A stretch of 14,748 nt of DNA from Treponema_I sp045631425. Its GTDB lineage: Bacteria > Spirochaetota > Spirochaetia > Treponematales > Treponemataceae. The position numbers and the translations under genes are program-made. The stretch is taken from contig JAZQUR010000006.1 in assembly GCA_045631425.1 (NCBI GenBank), positions 1 to 14,748 on the forward strand, read 5' to 3'. The notes under the pieces were generated by a model. The model was not told where the DNA came from. It made no database searches and was given only the letters and a program-made list of their open reading frames with translations. Shown here one piece after another: positions 7,691-14,593 of this stretch (position 1 is the first letter of the stretch; every line of letters starts with the position of its first letter).

Positions 7691-9769
7691 ATGGAAAATT
7701 TAAAGCCTGTAATTTCAGTCATCAAAGAAAAATGTGTAAATTGTCATAAATGTATCGCTGTTTGTCCATCAAAATTTTGTAACGATGGATCTGGAGATTA
7801 CGTAAATATTGATTCAAATCTTTGTATTGGATGTGGTGCTTGTATCAAAGCATGTACACACGGTGCAAGAGTTGGTATAGACGATTTTTCAGAATTTATG
7901 CAAACAGTTAAAACTGGAAGTTCTGATGTGGTTGCTATCGTTGCACCAGCTGTGGCTCCAAACTTTAGAGGCAAAGAATTAGAACTAAATGGATGGCTAA
8001 AATCTATTGGTGTAAAAGCTGTTTTCGACGTAAGTTTCGGTGCAGAATTAACTACAAAATCATATTTGAACTACATCAAAAAACATGATCCAAAGTTGGT
8101 AATCGCACAACCTTGTCCAGCTCTTGTTAGCTATATCGAGCTTTATCAACCTGATCTAATTCCTTATCTATCACCTGCTGACAGCCCAATGGCTCACACA
8201 ACTGTGATGATAAGACATTTCTATCCTGAATACAAAGATGCAAAAATCGCTGTAATTTCTCCATGTTATGCAAAACGTCGCGAATTTGATGAAAACGGAC
8301 GTGGCGATTTTAACGTAACAATGGCTTCTATCAGCAAATATTTTGAAGATAACAGAATCAACCTTGATTCTTATCCACAAGAAAATTACACAAATCCACC
8401 TGCAGAACGTGCTGTTTTATATTCAACACCTGGTGGACTTTTGAGAACTGCAGAAAGATTCAATCCAAAAGTAAAGAATATTACTAGAAAAATTGAAGGG
8501 CAACCTTTAATGACTGAATATTTCCACGAACTTTCTACATCACTTAAAGAAAATCAACACTTGCCATACAAGTTGATTGACTGTTTGAACTGTGAAAAAG
8601 GTTGTAACGGTGGTGCGGGAACTATAAATCATGACTTATCACTTGATAATTTGGAAAATTTCGTTGAAGAAAGAATGTATAAACAAAGAACAATTTGGCA
8701 AAAACGTTCTTATTCACGTAAAAACTGTATGAAAAAAATCAATAAGACAATTGATAAGTACTGGAAAGAAGAAATTTATACAAGAAAATACGAAAACAGA
8801 GACGTTGTTGCAAGTGGATTGCTAAAAATCCCTACAGAACTTGAATTACAACAACTTTATGTTGAAATGGGCAAAACAGATAAGAAAGATTTCTTAGACT
8901 GTGGAGCTTGTGGATATTCATCTTGTAAAGATATGGCTATTGCTATTTTCAATGGTAAAAACAAAAAAGAAAACTGTCACCACTACTTGTTGTCTCAAGT
9001 TAATTCAATGCATGAAAAGTTACAGGACGAAATTAAGCAAACTATCAGTACTGTAACAGATGCAACACTACAAAATCTTGATGAAACAAAAGATGGCGTA
9101 AATGAATTAGCAAGAATTACTGGTGATATGTCAAATATCGTTGCATCATCATCTTCTGCTATCGAAGAAATGATTGGAAACATTATTTCTATTGAAAATA
9201 CAATTCAAAAGAGTGTTGAAGCTGTTAATAATCTTGATCTTGCAACAAATGCAGGTGAATCTAACTTGGCTGAAGTAAGCAATCTTGTAGAAAAAATCGA
9301 ACAAGGTTCTGAAGGTTTGGAGGAAATGAGTAATGTTATCCAACAAATTGCGGAACAAACAAACATGCTTGCTATGAACGCTGCTATCGAAGCTGCACAC
9401 GCTGGAGAAGCAGGAAAAGGCTTTGCTGTTGTTGCTGATGAAATCAGAAAACTTGCTGAAAACTCTGGAACAGAAGCAAAGAAAATTGCTGATGTCTTGG
9501 CAGAAATCAAAAATATGATTGACGATGCTTACAAAGGCACTGTTGATACTCAAAAAGAATTTGAAATCATTGTTAAACGTTCAAATGAAGTTAAAGCAAT
9601 GGAACTTGAAATTAAGGATGCCATTTCTGAACAAAACAATGGTGGAAAATTGATTTTGGATGCAGTTTCTAGACTAAAAGATTCTGAACACGCTGTTGTG
9701 GCAGCTTCTAAACAGTTGTTAGAAACTGAGGAAAGAGTAAGAGAGTCTATTAAGTCTTTGGCTTTATAG
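7691..9769 (+). CDS. Sensory [FeFe]-hydrogenase/methyl-accepting chemotaxis fusion
   Basis: A 692-residue soluble protein with no signal peptide or membrane segment. Domains in order: two [4Fe-4S] ferredoxin motifs (C15/18/21/25 and C45/48/51/55); an [FeFe]-hydrogenase H-cluster domain (about 78-325); a four-Cys Fe-S domain (C404, C407, C412, C429); and an MCP signalling domain (about 450-690). The MCP domain has a canonical hairpin tip, from about IAEQTNMLAMNAAIEAA to GKGFAVVADEIRKLAE (553-590). H-cluster ligands are visible as QPC142P, SPC192YAK and C301-x3-C305 followed by GG. The usual TSCCP motif reads AQPCP, so the proton-transfer Cys is Pro, suggesting a sensor rather than a fast catalyst. 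No PAS domain is present, although sensory hydrogenases often have one. Shine-Dalgarno AAGGA supports the start. Likely role: cytoplasmic H2 or redox sensor signalling through CheA/CheW to the flagella. Architecture is certain; ligand is inferred. Confidence 0.95.
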   Translation: MENLKPVISVIKEKCVNCHKCIAVCPSKFCNDGSGDYVNIDSNLCIGCGACIKACTHGARVGIDDFSEFMQTVKTGSSDVVAIVAPAVAPNFRGKELELNGWLKSIGVKAVFDVSFGAELTTKSYLNYIKKHDPKLVIAQPCPALVSYIELYQPDLIPYLSPADSPMAHTTVMIRHFYPEYKDAKIAVISPCYAKRREFDENGRGDFNVTMASISKYFEDNRINLDSYPQENYTNPPAERAVLYSTPGGLLRTAERFNPKVKNITRKIEGQPLMTEYFHELSTSLKENQHLPYKLIDCLNCEKGCNGGAGTINHDLSLDNLENFVEERMYKQRTIWQKRSYSRKNCMKKINKTIDKYWKEEIYTRKYENRDVVASGLLKIPTELELQQLYVEMGKTDKKDFLDCGACGYSSCKDMAIAIFNGKNKKENCHHYLLSQVNSMHEKLQDEIKQTISTVTDATLQNLDETKDGVNELARITGDMSNIVASSSSAIEEMIGNIISIENTIQKSVEAVNNLDLATNAGESNLAEVSNLVEKIEQGSEGLEEMSNVIQQIAEQTNMLAMNAAIEAAHAGEAGKGFAVVADEIRKLAENSGTEAKKIADVLAEIKNMIDDAYKGTVDTQKEFEIIVKRSNEVKAMELEIKDAISEQNNGGKLILDAVSRLKDSEHAVVAASKQLLETEERVRESIKSLAL

Positions 9770-9789
9770 ATTTTGGTTTAATACTTTAA

Positions 9790-9821
9790 CCCCATCCAAT
9801 TTTTTTGGGTGGGGATTTTTT
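9790..9821 (+). terminator. Intrinsic terminator after hydrogenase-MCP gene
   Basis: CCCCATCC (9790-9797) pairs with GGGTGGGG (9807-9814) over 8 bp with one G-U and a 9-nt loop, then six T (9816-9821). It ends only 2 bp before the Shine-Dalgarno of the next gene. Confidence 0.88.
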
Positions 9822-9833
9822 ATGGAGTGATTT

Positions 9834-10376
9834 ATGTCTGAGTTTTTATCTTCTATTCATCCTGTTTTTGTATGTCTTATCGTTTGTTGTGCAAAAATTG
9901 TTGAGATTTCTATTCAATCTTTGAAAACTTGTATGATGGTAAAAGGCCAAAGATTAAAAGCTGCAAGTCTTGGCTTTGTTGAATGTCTAATTTGGGGATT
10001 TGTAATTTCCACTATAATTGGGACACTTGGGGATAATATTTTATTGCTTTTGTTTTATTGTAGTGGATATGCAATTGGTTTGTTTTTGGGAGCTACAATC
10101 GAAAATAAGATAGCTTTGGGAACTGCCAACCTTCAGTTAATTGCCGACGATGAAAACACTAGCAAAATCAAGGCTTATCTAAAAGCAAATAACAAAGGGT
10201 ATACTGTTTTTGAGGGTCACGGCTCTGTGGAAGAGATGAATATGGTGTTTATCGTTTTGCCAAGGAAAGAATCACCAAGAGTTTTAAGAGAAATACGCCA
10301 ACTTTGTGGAAACAAGGTTTTTGTGGTTGCTTCGGATGTGAGTAAGTATGCCGGTGGGTATGGGCTGGTGAAGTAA
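9834..10376 (+). CDS. UPF0316 family membrane protein (DUF5698/DUF2179)
   Basis: A 180-residue integral membrane protein of the UPF0316 family, whose function is not established. Three hydrophobic segments lie at about residues 8-27, 45-66 and 68-88. Between them is the family-typical stretch SLKTCMMVKGQRLKAASLGF (29-48), corresponding to the usual T-R-x-x-VKG-x-R-x-x-A-x-x-GF, then a GFVEC/IWGFVIS helix. A GxxIExKIALG segment leads into a soluble C-terminal DUF2179-like domain (about 105-175), containing GYTVFEGHGS (119-128), the kind of fold seen in membrane proteins of the YitT type. Shine-Dalgarno GGAG (9824-9827) is 6 nt before the ATG. The gene begins 12 bp after the preceding terminator's T-run, so it may depend on read-through or on a promoter at the end of the hydrogenase gene. 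Confidence 0.88.
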   Translation: MSEFLSSIHPVFVCLIVCCAKIVEISIQSLKTCMMVKGQRLKAASLGFVECLIWGFVISTIIGTLGDNILLLLFYCSGYAIGLFLGATIENKIALGTANLQLIADDENTSKIKAYLKANNKGYTVFEGHGSVEEMNMVFIVLPRKESPRVLREIRQLCGNKVFVVASDVSKYAGGYGLVK

Positions 10377-10388
10377 ATTTTGGGAAAG

Positions 10389-10411
10389 AAGGAAGCTACG
10401 GCTTCCTTTTT
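10389..10411 (+). terminator. Intrinsic terminator after UPF0316 gene
   Basis: AAGGAAGC (10389-10396) pairs with GCTTCCTT (10401-10408) over 8 bp around a TACG loop closed by C-G, a stable UNCG-type tetraloop. T-run 10407-10411. It may also serve weakly for the convergent small ORF. Confidence 0.85.
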
Positions 10412-10432
10412 GCTTTTAAACAGCCTTTCAAA

Positions 10433-10654
10433 CTATAAAGCAGTTAAAAACGATAATCCTTCCTGTCGCCGTTTTACTTCTTCTTCGAACTCTTCTTTTG
10501 TACTTTCAGCTTCTTGTAGTGTTAGTCGGTCGGCTCGTTGCTTAAATCCTTTGGATGCATTTTCGTAAAACTGTACCAATCCTTCATCATGAAAAAAATC
10601 TGCTTTTTCTTTGCAAAAATCAGACTTTTCGTTTAGATATTCATAGTAAGACAT
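10433..10654 (-). CDS. Small hypothetical protein, charged and helical
   Basis: Unrecognised 73-residue protein. The start was placed at the ATG at 10654 because AAGGAGG lies 5 nt upstream, the best ribosome-binding site in the window. A longer in-frame ATG at 10783 would start inside the acc operon terminator and is rejected. The sequence is rich in Glu, Lys, Phe and Arg, begins MSYYEYLNEKSDF, and appears almost entirely alpha-helical. Residues 40-65 are amphipathic and could form a coiled coil. No membrane segment, Cys pair or DNA-binding motif is evident. It lies in the same orientation as accA but after that operon's terminator, so it probably has its own promoter in 10655-10755. That it is a real gene is inferred from the Shine-Dalgarno and composition. 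Confidence 0.6.
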   Translation of the reverse strand: MSYYEYLNEKSDFCKEKADFFHDEGLVQFYENASKGFKQRADRLTLQEAESTKEEFEEEVKRRQEGLSFLTAL

Positions 10655-10712
10655 AAAATCCTCCTTAGAAAATCTCTCCCCTAACTGATATTTGCATTTT
10701 ATCACGACGCAA

Positions 10713-10727
10713 GGACATATATTGTCC
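10713..10727. promoter_or_regulatory. Short inverted repeat upstream of the small ORF
   Basis: GGACA (10713-10717) and TGTCC (10723-10727) flank TATAT, about 60 bp before the small ORF's ATG. The dyad symmetry is operator-like, but five-base arms can arise by chance. Confidence 0.25.
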
Positions 10728-10754
10728 CTAGCAATGAAACTTTCATTTAAAAAC

Positions 10755-10793
10755 AAAAAAACCGCTAACAAGTTTTCACTCATTAACGGTTTT
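10755..10793 (-). terminator. Intrinsic terminator of the acc operon
   Basis: On the minus strand 10793-10783 pairs with 10768-10758 over 11 bp, including one G-U (A-C on the plus strand), with a 14-nt loop. The 3' arm ends in seven U (10761-10755). It lies about 20 bp after the accA stop. Confidence 0.85.
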
Positions 10794-10814
10794 CTATCAC
10801 ATTTTTACATCATC

Positions 10815-11738
10815 CTAATTGCTATAAAAACTACCCATAGAACGGATTTTTTTAACTCGATATTTTACCAATACCGCAGGATTTCGTTTTGTTAAATCGT
10901 CAAGATCTGCAACAATTTGCTTTTTAATTGCCAAAGCGGCAGCTTGTGGGTCAAGATGGGCACCACCTGACACTTCTGGAATCACCCCATTTATCACTTT
11001 TAAGTCCAAAACGTCTTGGCTAGTGATTTTTAGCATTGCAGCAGCGTCTTTTGCTCTTGATGAATCCCGCAACAAAATTGATGCACAGCCTTCTGGTGAA
11101 ATTACAGAATAAATTGTGTTTTCAAGCATATAGATTTTATCCCCAACACCGATTCCCAAAGCACCACCAGAACCACCTTCCCCAATGATGATACAAATAA
11201 TTGGAGTTTTTAGGCGGGAAAACTCTCGCAAGTTCATTGCGATAGCTTCACCAACGCCTCTTTCTTCTGCGCCTTGTCCTGAAAATGCCCCAGATGTATC
11301 AATAAATGAAATTATTGGACGATGGAACTTTTCTGCTTGTTTCGCAAGACGAAGGGCTTTTCTATATCCTTCAGGGTTTGCCATCCCACCATTTCGCTCG
11401 ATAGTTTCCTTTAGGTTTCTTCCCTTCATATTACCGATTACTGTAACTGGCATTCCGTTTAGGAAACCAATTCCACCAATCATGGCTGGGTCATCACCGT
11501 AGTGTCTGTCCCCGTGAAGTTCTGTGAAATCGTCAAATATCATTTCGATATAATCCAATGTGCGTGGACGTTCTGGATTACGTGCGATAGAAACTTTTTC
11601 CCAAACTTTATCAACTGCTCTTGCAGATGTTTCCATTTTTTGTTCGATTTTTGCAATTTCAGCAGAAATATCTAAATTATTTTCTTTTGCAAGGGCTTTT
11701 AGGTTTTTCAACAATACTTCTTGATCTTGTGAATTCAT
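10815..11738 (-). CDS. accA: Acetyl-CoA carboxylase carboxyltransferase subunit alpha
   Basis: Alpha half of the carboxyltransferase that moves the carboxyl from carboxybiotin-BCCP to acetyl-CoA, giving malonyl-CoA for fatty acid synthesis; it pairs with AccD in an alpha2beta2 complex. Crotonase-fold signatures: ELHGDRHYGDDPAMIGGI (73-90), IGNMKGR (101-107), GAEERGVGEAIA (156-167), GEGGSGGALG (186-195, oxyanion region) and ISPEGCASIL (213-222). The usual DTPGAYPG motif reads DTSGAFSG (147-154). Length 307 fits the short AccA form. Its ATG overlaps the accD stop as TAATG, with an AGAGGGA Shine-Dalgarno inside accD, indicating translational coupling. Last gene of the accBCDA operon. Confidence 0.96.
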   Translation of the reverse strand: MNSQDQEVLLKNLKALAKENNLDISAEIAKIEQKMETSARAVDKVWEKVSIARNPERPRTLDYIEMIFDDFTELHGDRHYGDDPAMIGGIGFLNGMPVTVIGNMKGRNLKETIERNGGMANPEGYRKALRLAKQAEKFHRPIISFIDTSGAFSGQGAEERGVGEAIAMNLREFSRLKTPIICIIIGEGGSGGALGIGVGDKIYMLENTIYSVISPEGCASILLRDSSRAKDAAAMLKITSQDVLDLKVINGVIPEVSGGAHLDPQAAALAIKKQIVADLDDLTKRNPAVLVKYRVKKIRSMGSFYSN

Positions 11739-12556
11739 TATAAATCCCTCTCTTTACTTGCTTCGTATGATTTCCACATTTTTGTAAAAAAGCTTTCTTC
11801 ATATTTGTGGGCTTTTATCATTTTTGCAAAAAATGATTTTTGTTTTGAACGTGGAACGATTGTGTCTACAAATCCTTTTTCAAGTTGGAATTCTGCACGT
11901 TGGAAGCCTTCTGGCAATTTTTGACGGATTGTGCCTTCGATAACGCGAGGTCCTGCAAATCCGATAAGCGCGTTTGGTTCTGCACAAGTGATATCACCTA
12001 GCATTGCAAAACTTGCTGTAACGCCACCTGTTGTTGGGTCGCAAAGCATTACAAAAAAAGGCACACCAGCTTCGTCGAGTGTGGCTGCCGCACTTGATGT
12101 TTTTGCCATTTGCATCAAACTGAACAAGCCTTCTTGCATACGGGCGCCACCAGATGTTGCATAAATGATAACTGGAGTTTTTTCCTCTGCGCCTTTTAGC
12201 ATAAGGCGGCAAATTTTTTCACCAACAACAGAACCCATTGAACCACCCATAAATGAGAAAGACATTACACCAAGCAGCGCCTTTTCACCTTCAATGGTAC
12301 AAGAACCTGTGATGATTGCTTCTTCCATATTTGTTTTCATTTGTGCTTGAGTGATTTTTTCTTCGTAGCCTTCCATTTCAATTGGATTGCAACTTTTTAA
12401 GCCTTTGTTTATTTCTTTGAAAGAACCGTCGTCTGCAAGATATGCGATTCTGTCACGAGGTTCCATTCTAAGATGATGTCCACATTCTGGACAAACCATT
12501 AGATTATCTTTGAAAATATTTTCTTCATGAAAAACTTTACAATGTGGACATTCCAT
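11738..12556 (-). CDS. accD: Acetyl-CoA carboxylase carboxyltransferase subunit beta
   Basis: Beta half of the carboxyltransferase. An N-terminal zinc ribbon uses C3, C6, C22 and C25. The crotonase-like domain shows FMGGSMGSVVGEK (102-114), TSGGARMQEG (134-143), DPTTGGVTASFA (173-184) and IGFAGPRVIEGT (198-209). Length 272 is slightly short of the usual 280-300, mainly because the N-terminus begins almost at the zinc ribbon. The start at 12556 is supported by the ribbon; a weak AAGGA lies about 11 nt upstream, a long spacing. Unlike the other acc junctions, the 103 bp to accC are not coupled but carry a palindromic element. TAATG overlap with accA. Confidence 0.96.
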   Translation of the reverse strand: MECPHCKVFHEENIFKDNLMVCPECGHHLRMEPRDRIAYLADDGSFKEINKGLKSCNPIEMEGYEEKITQAQMKTNMEEAIITGSCTIEGEKALLGVMSFSFMGGSMGSVVGEKICRLMLKGAEEKTPVIIYATSGGARMQEGLFSLMQMAKTSSAAATLDEAGVPFFVMLCDPTTGGVTASFAMLGDITCAEPNALIGFAGPRVIEGTIRQKLPEGFQRAEFQLEKGFVDTIVPRSKQKSFFAKMIKAHKYEESFFTKMWKSYEASKERDL

Positions 12557-12598
12557 ATATCACTTTTTCCTTATTTTATTTCACTAATTTTGCGTACA

Positions 12599-12646
12599 GG
12601 TGGTCAAGGCACGCTCCCTTCGGTCGTCTTAAAGCCTTGACTCACC
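12599..12646. repeat. GC-rich hairpin between accC and accD
   Basis: GGTG+GTCAAGGC (12599-12610) pairs with GCCTTGAC+T+CACC (12634-12646) over 12 bp with a single bulged T. The internal 23 nt include a CTTCGG (12618-12623), a C(UUCG)G tetraloop. There is no T-run on either strand. The structure looks like a palindromic intergenic repeat inserted between two operon genes. Confidence 0.7.
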
Positions 12647-12650
12647 TTTG

Positions 12651-12681
12651 TTCTCGCTTCTACGAAAGTATTAAGCGAGAA
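12651..12681. repeat. Second hairpin, overlapping accC 3' end
   Basis: TTCTCGCTT (12651-12659) pairs with AAGCGAGAA (12673-12681). Inside, TAC (12661-12663) pairs with GTA (12668-12670) around a GAAA tetraloop. The accC stop codon (12660-12662) and the codons for its last seven residues lie within this hairpin. Together with 12599-12646 it makes one compound element of about 83 bp. Confidence 0.65.
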
Positions 12682-13976
12682 TATAAACTAGTACCAAAAT
12701 TTCCTCGTTGGAATTCGCGGCTTTTTATCAGCATTTTTTGTTCTTCAAGGTTTGTTGGTACGCCTTCGATTTCTAGCTCGTCTAAAGCTCGAAGCAATCT
12801 TTTGATAGCACGAGGTCTGTCTAAGTCGTACACAATCACTTTTGCAAGCATTGCATCATAATGTGGAACAACTGAATATCCTTGATAAAGGAAGCTGTCA
12901 AAACGTACCCCCGGACCTGATGGCACATTTAGTTTTGTGATTTTTCCAGGACGTGTTGCGTTGATACGTGCTTCGATAGAACATCCAACTGTTTTTAGGA
13001 TTCCATCTTCACATTCCATTGGAAGACCACAGCAAACTAGGATTTGATTTTTTATCAAGTCTGTATTTGTAACAAGTTCACTTACGGGATGTTCAACTTG
13101 GATACGAGCATTTACTTCCATAAAATAGAAGTTGCCTTCTGTTACTAGAAATTCGATTGTTCCAGCTCCACGATATTTTAGGTCGCTAAAAAGATTTAGT
13201 GCACCTTTACACATTTTTTTGCGCATATCAGGTGTAACTGCTGGAGATGGACTTTCTTCTATCAATTTTTGGTGATTTTTTTGCATTGAGCAATCCCGTT
13301 CACCAAGAATTGCAACTTTGCCTTTTCCATCGCCTAAAACTTGAAGTTCTACGTGACGTGGATCTTCGATATATTTTTCGATGTAGATTGTTGCGTCACC
13401 GAAATTGGCTTTTGCTTCGCTTGAGGCGATTTGTAGGTTTTCTTCAAACTCATCAAATCTGCGAACGATACGCATACCTTTTCCGCCGCCGCCACTTGCT
13501 GCTTTGATAATCACTGGGAAACCGCAGTCTTCTGCAACTTTACAAGCCATATCTTCGTTTCTGATTGCACCTTCTGAACCCGGTGTTACTGGAAGACCTG
13601 CTTTTTTTGCAGTTTCACGAGCTTTTACTTTGTCCCCAACAAGGGAAATTGTTTCTGGTTTTGGTCCAATCCAGAGAAGCCCTGCTTTTTCTACTTCTGC
13701 AGCGAATTCTGCACTTTCTGAAAGGAATCCAACTCCGGGATGGACAGCTTCTGAACCAGTTTTTATTGCTGCAGTGATAATTGCTGTTTTGTTTAGGTAA
13801 CTTTTGCTTGATGGCGCTGCCCCAATACACACAGCAATATCTGCCATTTTTACGTGTAAGTTTTCTTTATCTGCTGTGGAATAAATTGCAACGGTTTCAA
13901 TTCCAAGCTCTTTACAAGCACGAATGATACGAACTGCAATTTCACCACGATTTGCAATTAGCAATCTTTTTATCAT
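12660..13976 (-). CDS. accC: Acetyl-CoA carboxylase, biotin carboxylase subunit
   Basis: ATP-grasp enzyme that carboxylates biotin on BCCP (AccB) using bicarbonate and ATP. Domains: N-terminal biotin carboxylase fold from IANRGEIAVRI (7-17) with HPGVGFLSE (79-87), ATP-grasp with glycine loop SGGGGKGMR (161-169), GERDCSMQKNHQK (225-237), EVNARIQVEHPVSE (287-300) and the C-terminal domain from about 330. Length 438 is a little short of the usual ~449. Part of this is a loop after IEARINA (334-340), where the EDPxxxFxPS segment expected before PGKI is missing, leaving only TR. The C-terminal SRLILS tail is encoded by a palindromic element. The ATG overlaps the accB stop as TAATG. Confidence 0.96.
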   Translation of the reverse strand: MIKRLLIANRGEIAVRIIRACKELGIETVAIYSTADKENLHVKMADIAVCIGAAPSSKSYLNKTAIITAAIKTGSEAVHPGVGFLSESAEFAAEVEKAGLLWIGPKPETISLVGDKVKARETAKKAGLPVTPGSEGAIRNEDMACKVAEDCGFPVIIKAASGGGGKGMRIVRRFDEFEENLQIASSEAKANFGDATIYIEKYIEDPRHVELQVLGDGKGKVAILGERDCSMQKNHQKLIEESPSPAVTPDMRKKMCKGALNLFSDLKYRGAGTIEFLVTEGNFYFMEVNARIQVEHPVSELVTNTDLIKNQILVCCGLPMECEDGILKTVGCSIEARINATRPGKITKLNVPSGPGVRFDSFLYQGYSVVPHYDAMLAKVIVYDLDRPRAIKRLLRALDELEIEGVPTNLEEQKMLIKSREFQRGNFGTSLYSRLILS

Positions 13977-14491
13977 TATGCTACTTTCCGAATTTTAAAT
14001 ATTGGTTGGTCAAACTCAACTAAATCCCCGTTTTGTACAAGGATTTCTTCGATAATTCCATCACATTCTGCTTCTAGAGTGTTCATTAGTTTCATAGCTT
14101 CAAGAATACAAAGAGGCTGACCTTTTTTCACAGATGAACCAACTTCAACGTATGATGGAGCATCTGGAGATGGAGCACGATAAAAAGTTCCTACGATAGG
14201 ACTTTTGATGTCAACAAGGTTTGCATCTTCTTTTGCAGGTGCTGGTGTTGCTGGATTTTCTGCGGCTTCTACAACTTGTGAAACAGTTTCTGTAGCAACT
14301 GGTGTTGAAGCTACAACTGGGTTTGCTACAGTCACAACAGGCTGAGCCACAACTGGTGCTACGTTTGATACAACAACGCCACCTTCCATACGTTTTAGAG
14401 AAATAGTATCTCCACCTTGATTAATATCGATAGAAGCAAGAGTGCTTTTATCAAAACTTTCAATTAAATCTAAAATAAATTGTTCAGTCAT
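13976..14491 (-). CDS. accB: Biotin carboxyl carrier protein of acetyl-CoA carboxylase
   Basis: BCCP, 171 residues, carrying biotin between AccC and the AccA/AccD carboxyltransferase. A helical N-terminal region (1-35) is followed by a Val/Pro/Ala-rich flexible linker (about 40-92) and a biotinyl/lipoyl domain (94-171). The biotin attachment site is EAMK with K134. The start at 14491 is chosen because an AAGGAG Shine-Dalgarno lies just upstream and homology begins at MTEQF. The open frame continues upstream to a TTG at 14611, adding 40 residues that are translation of palindromic repeat sequence. First gene of the accBCDA operon; the leader RNA is unusually structured. Confidence 0.94.
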   Translation of the reverse strand: MTEQFILDLIESFDKSTLASIDINQGGDTISLKRMEGGVVVSNVAPVVAQPVVTVANPVVASTPVATETVSQVVEAAENPATPAPAKEDANLVDIKSPIVGTFYRAPSPDAPSYVEVGSSVKKGQPLCILEAMKLMNTLEAECDGIIEEILVQNGDLVEFDQPIFKIRKVA

Positions 14492-14500
14492 ATATTCTCC

Positions 14501-14550
14501 TTGGAGGAGGAACCAGCTCAGAGTCAGAAGGCCGCAGGTTCCTCCTCCAA
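14501..14550. repeat. 14-bp perfect hairpin abutting accB Shine-Dalgarno
   Basis: TTGGAGGAGGAACC (14501-14514) and GGTTCCTCCTCCAA (14537-14550) are perfect inverted repeats separated by 22 nt. In accB mRNA the 3' arm contains CCUCCUCC, complementary to Shine-Dalgarno sequences. It directly precedes the accB Shine-Dalgarno. Confidence 0.85.
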
Positions 14551-14572
14551 ACCTCCACCTCCTTGGCCACTG

Positions 14573-14593
14573 CTTAGGGGCGCTGCCCCTAAG
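14573..14593. repeat. GC-rich 9-bp hairpin in accB leader
   Basis: CTTAGGGGC (14573-14581), loop GCT, GCCCCTAAG (14585-14593). Perfect, much higher in GC than the surrounding genome, with no T-run. Confidence 0.8.

Noticed and set aside
9149..9553. 134-codon minus-strand frame opposite the MCP domain
   Set aside because: Ser/Phe/Cys-rich antisense shadow of coiled-coil coding sequence.
10655..10783. Upstream ATG extension of the small ORF to 10783
   Set aside because: It would start inside the acc terminator hairpin, without a ribosome-binding site, whereas 10654 has AAGGAGG.
12599..12681. Intrinsic terminator between accC and accD
   Set aside because: The hairpins lack a T-run on either strand, and accD/accA lie downstream in the same operon.
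13405..13800. 131-codon plus-strand frame opposite accC
   Set aside because: Antisense shadow of a clearly conserved biotin carboxylase.
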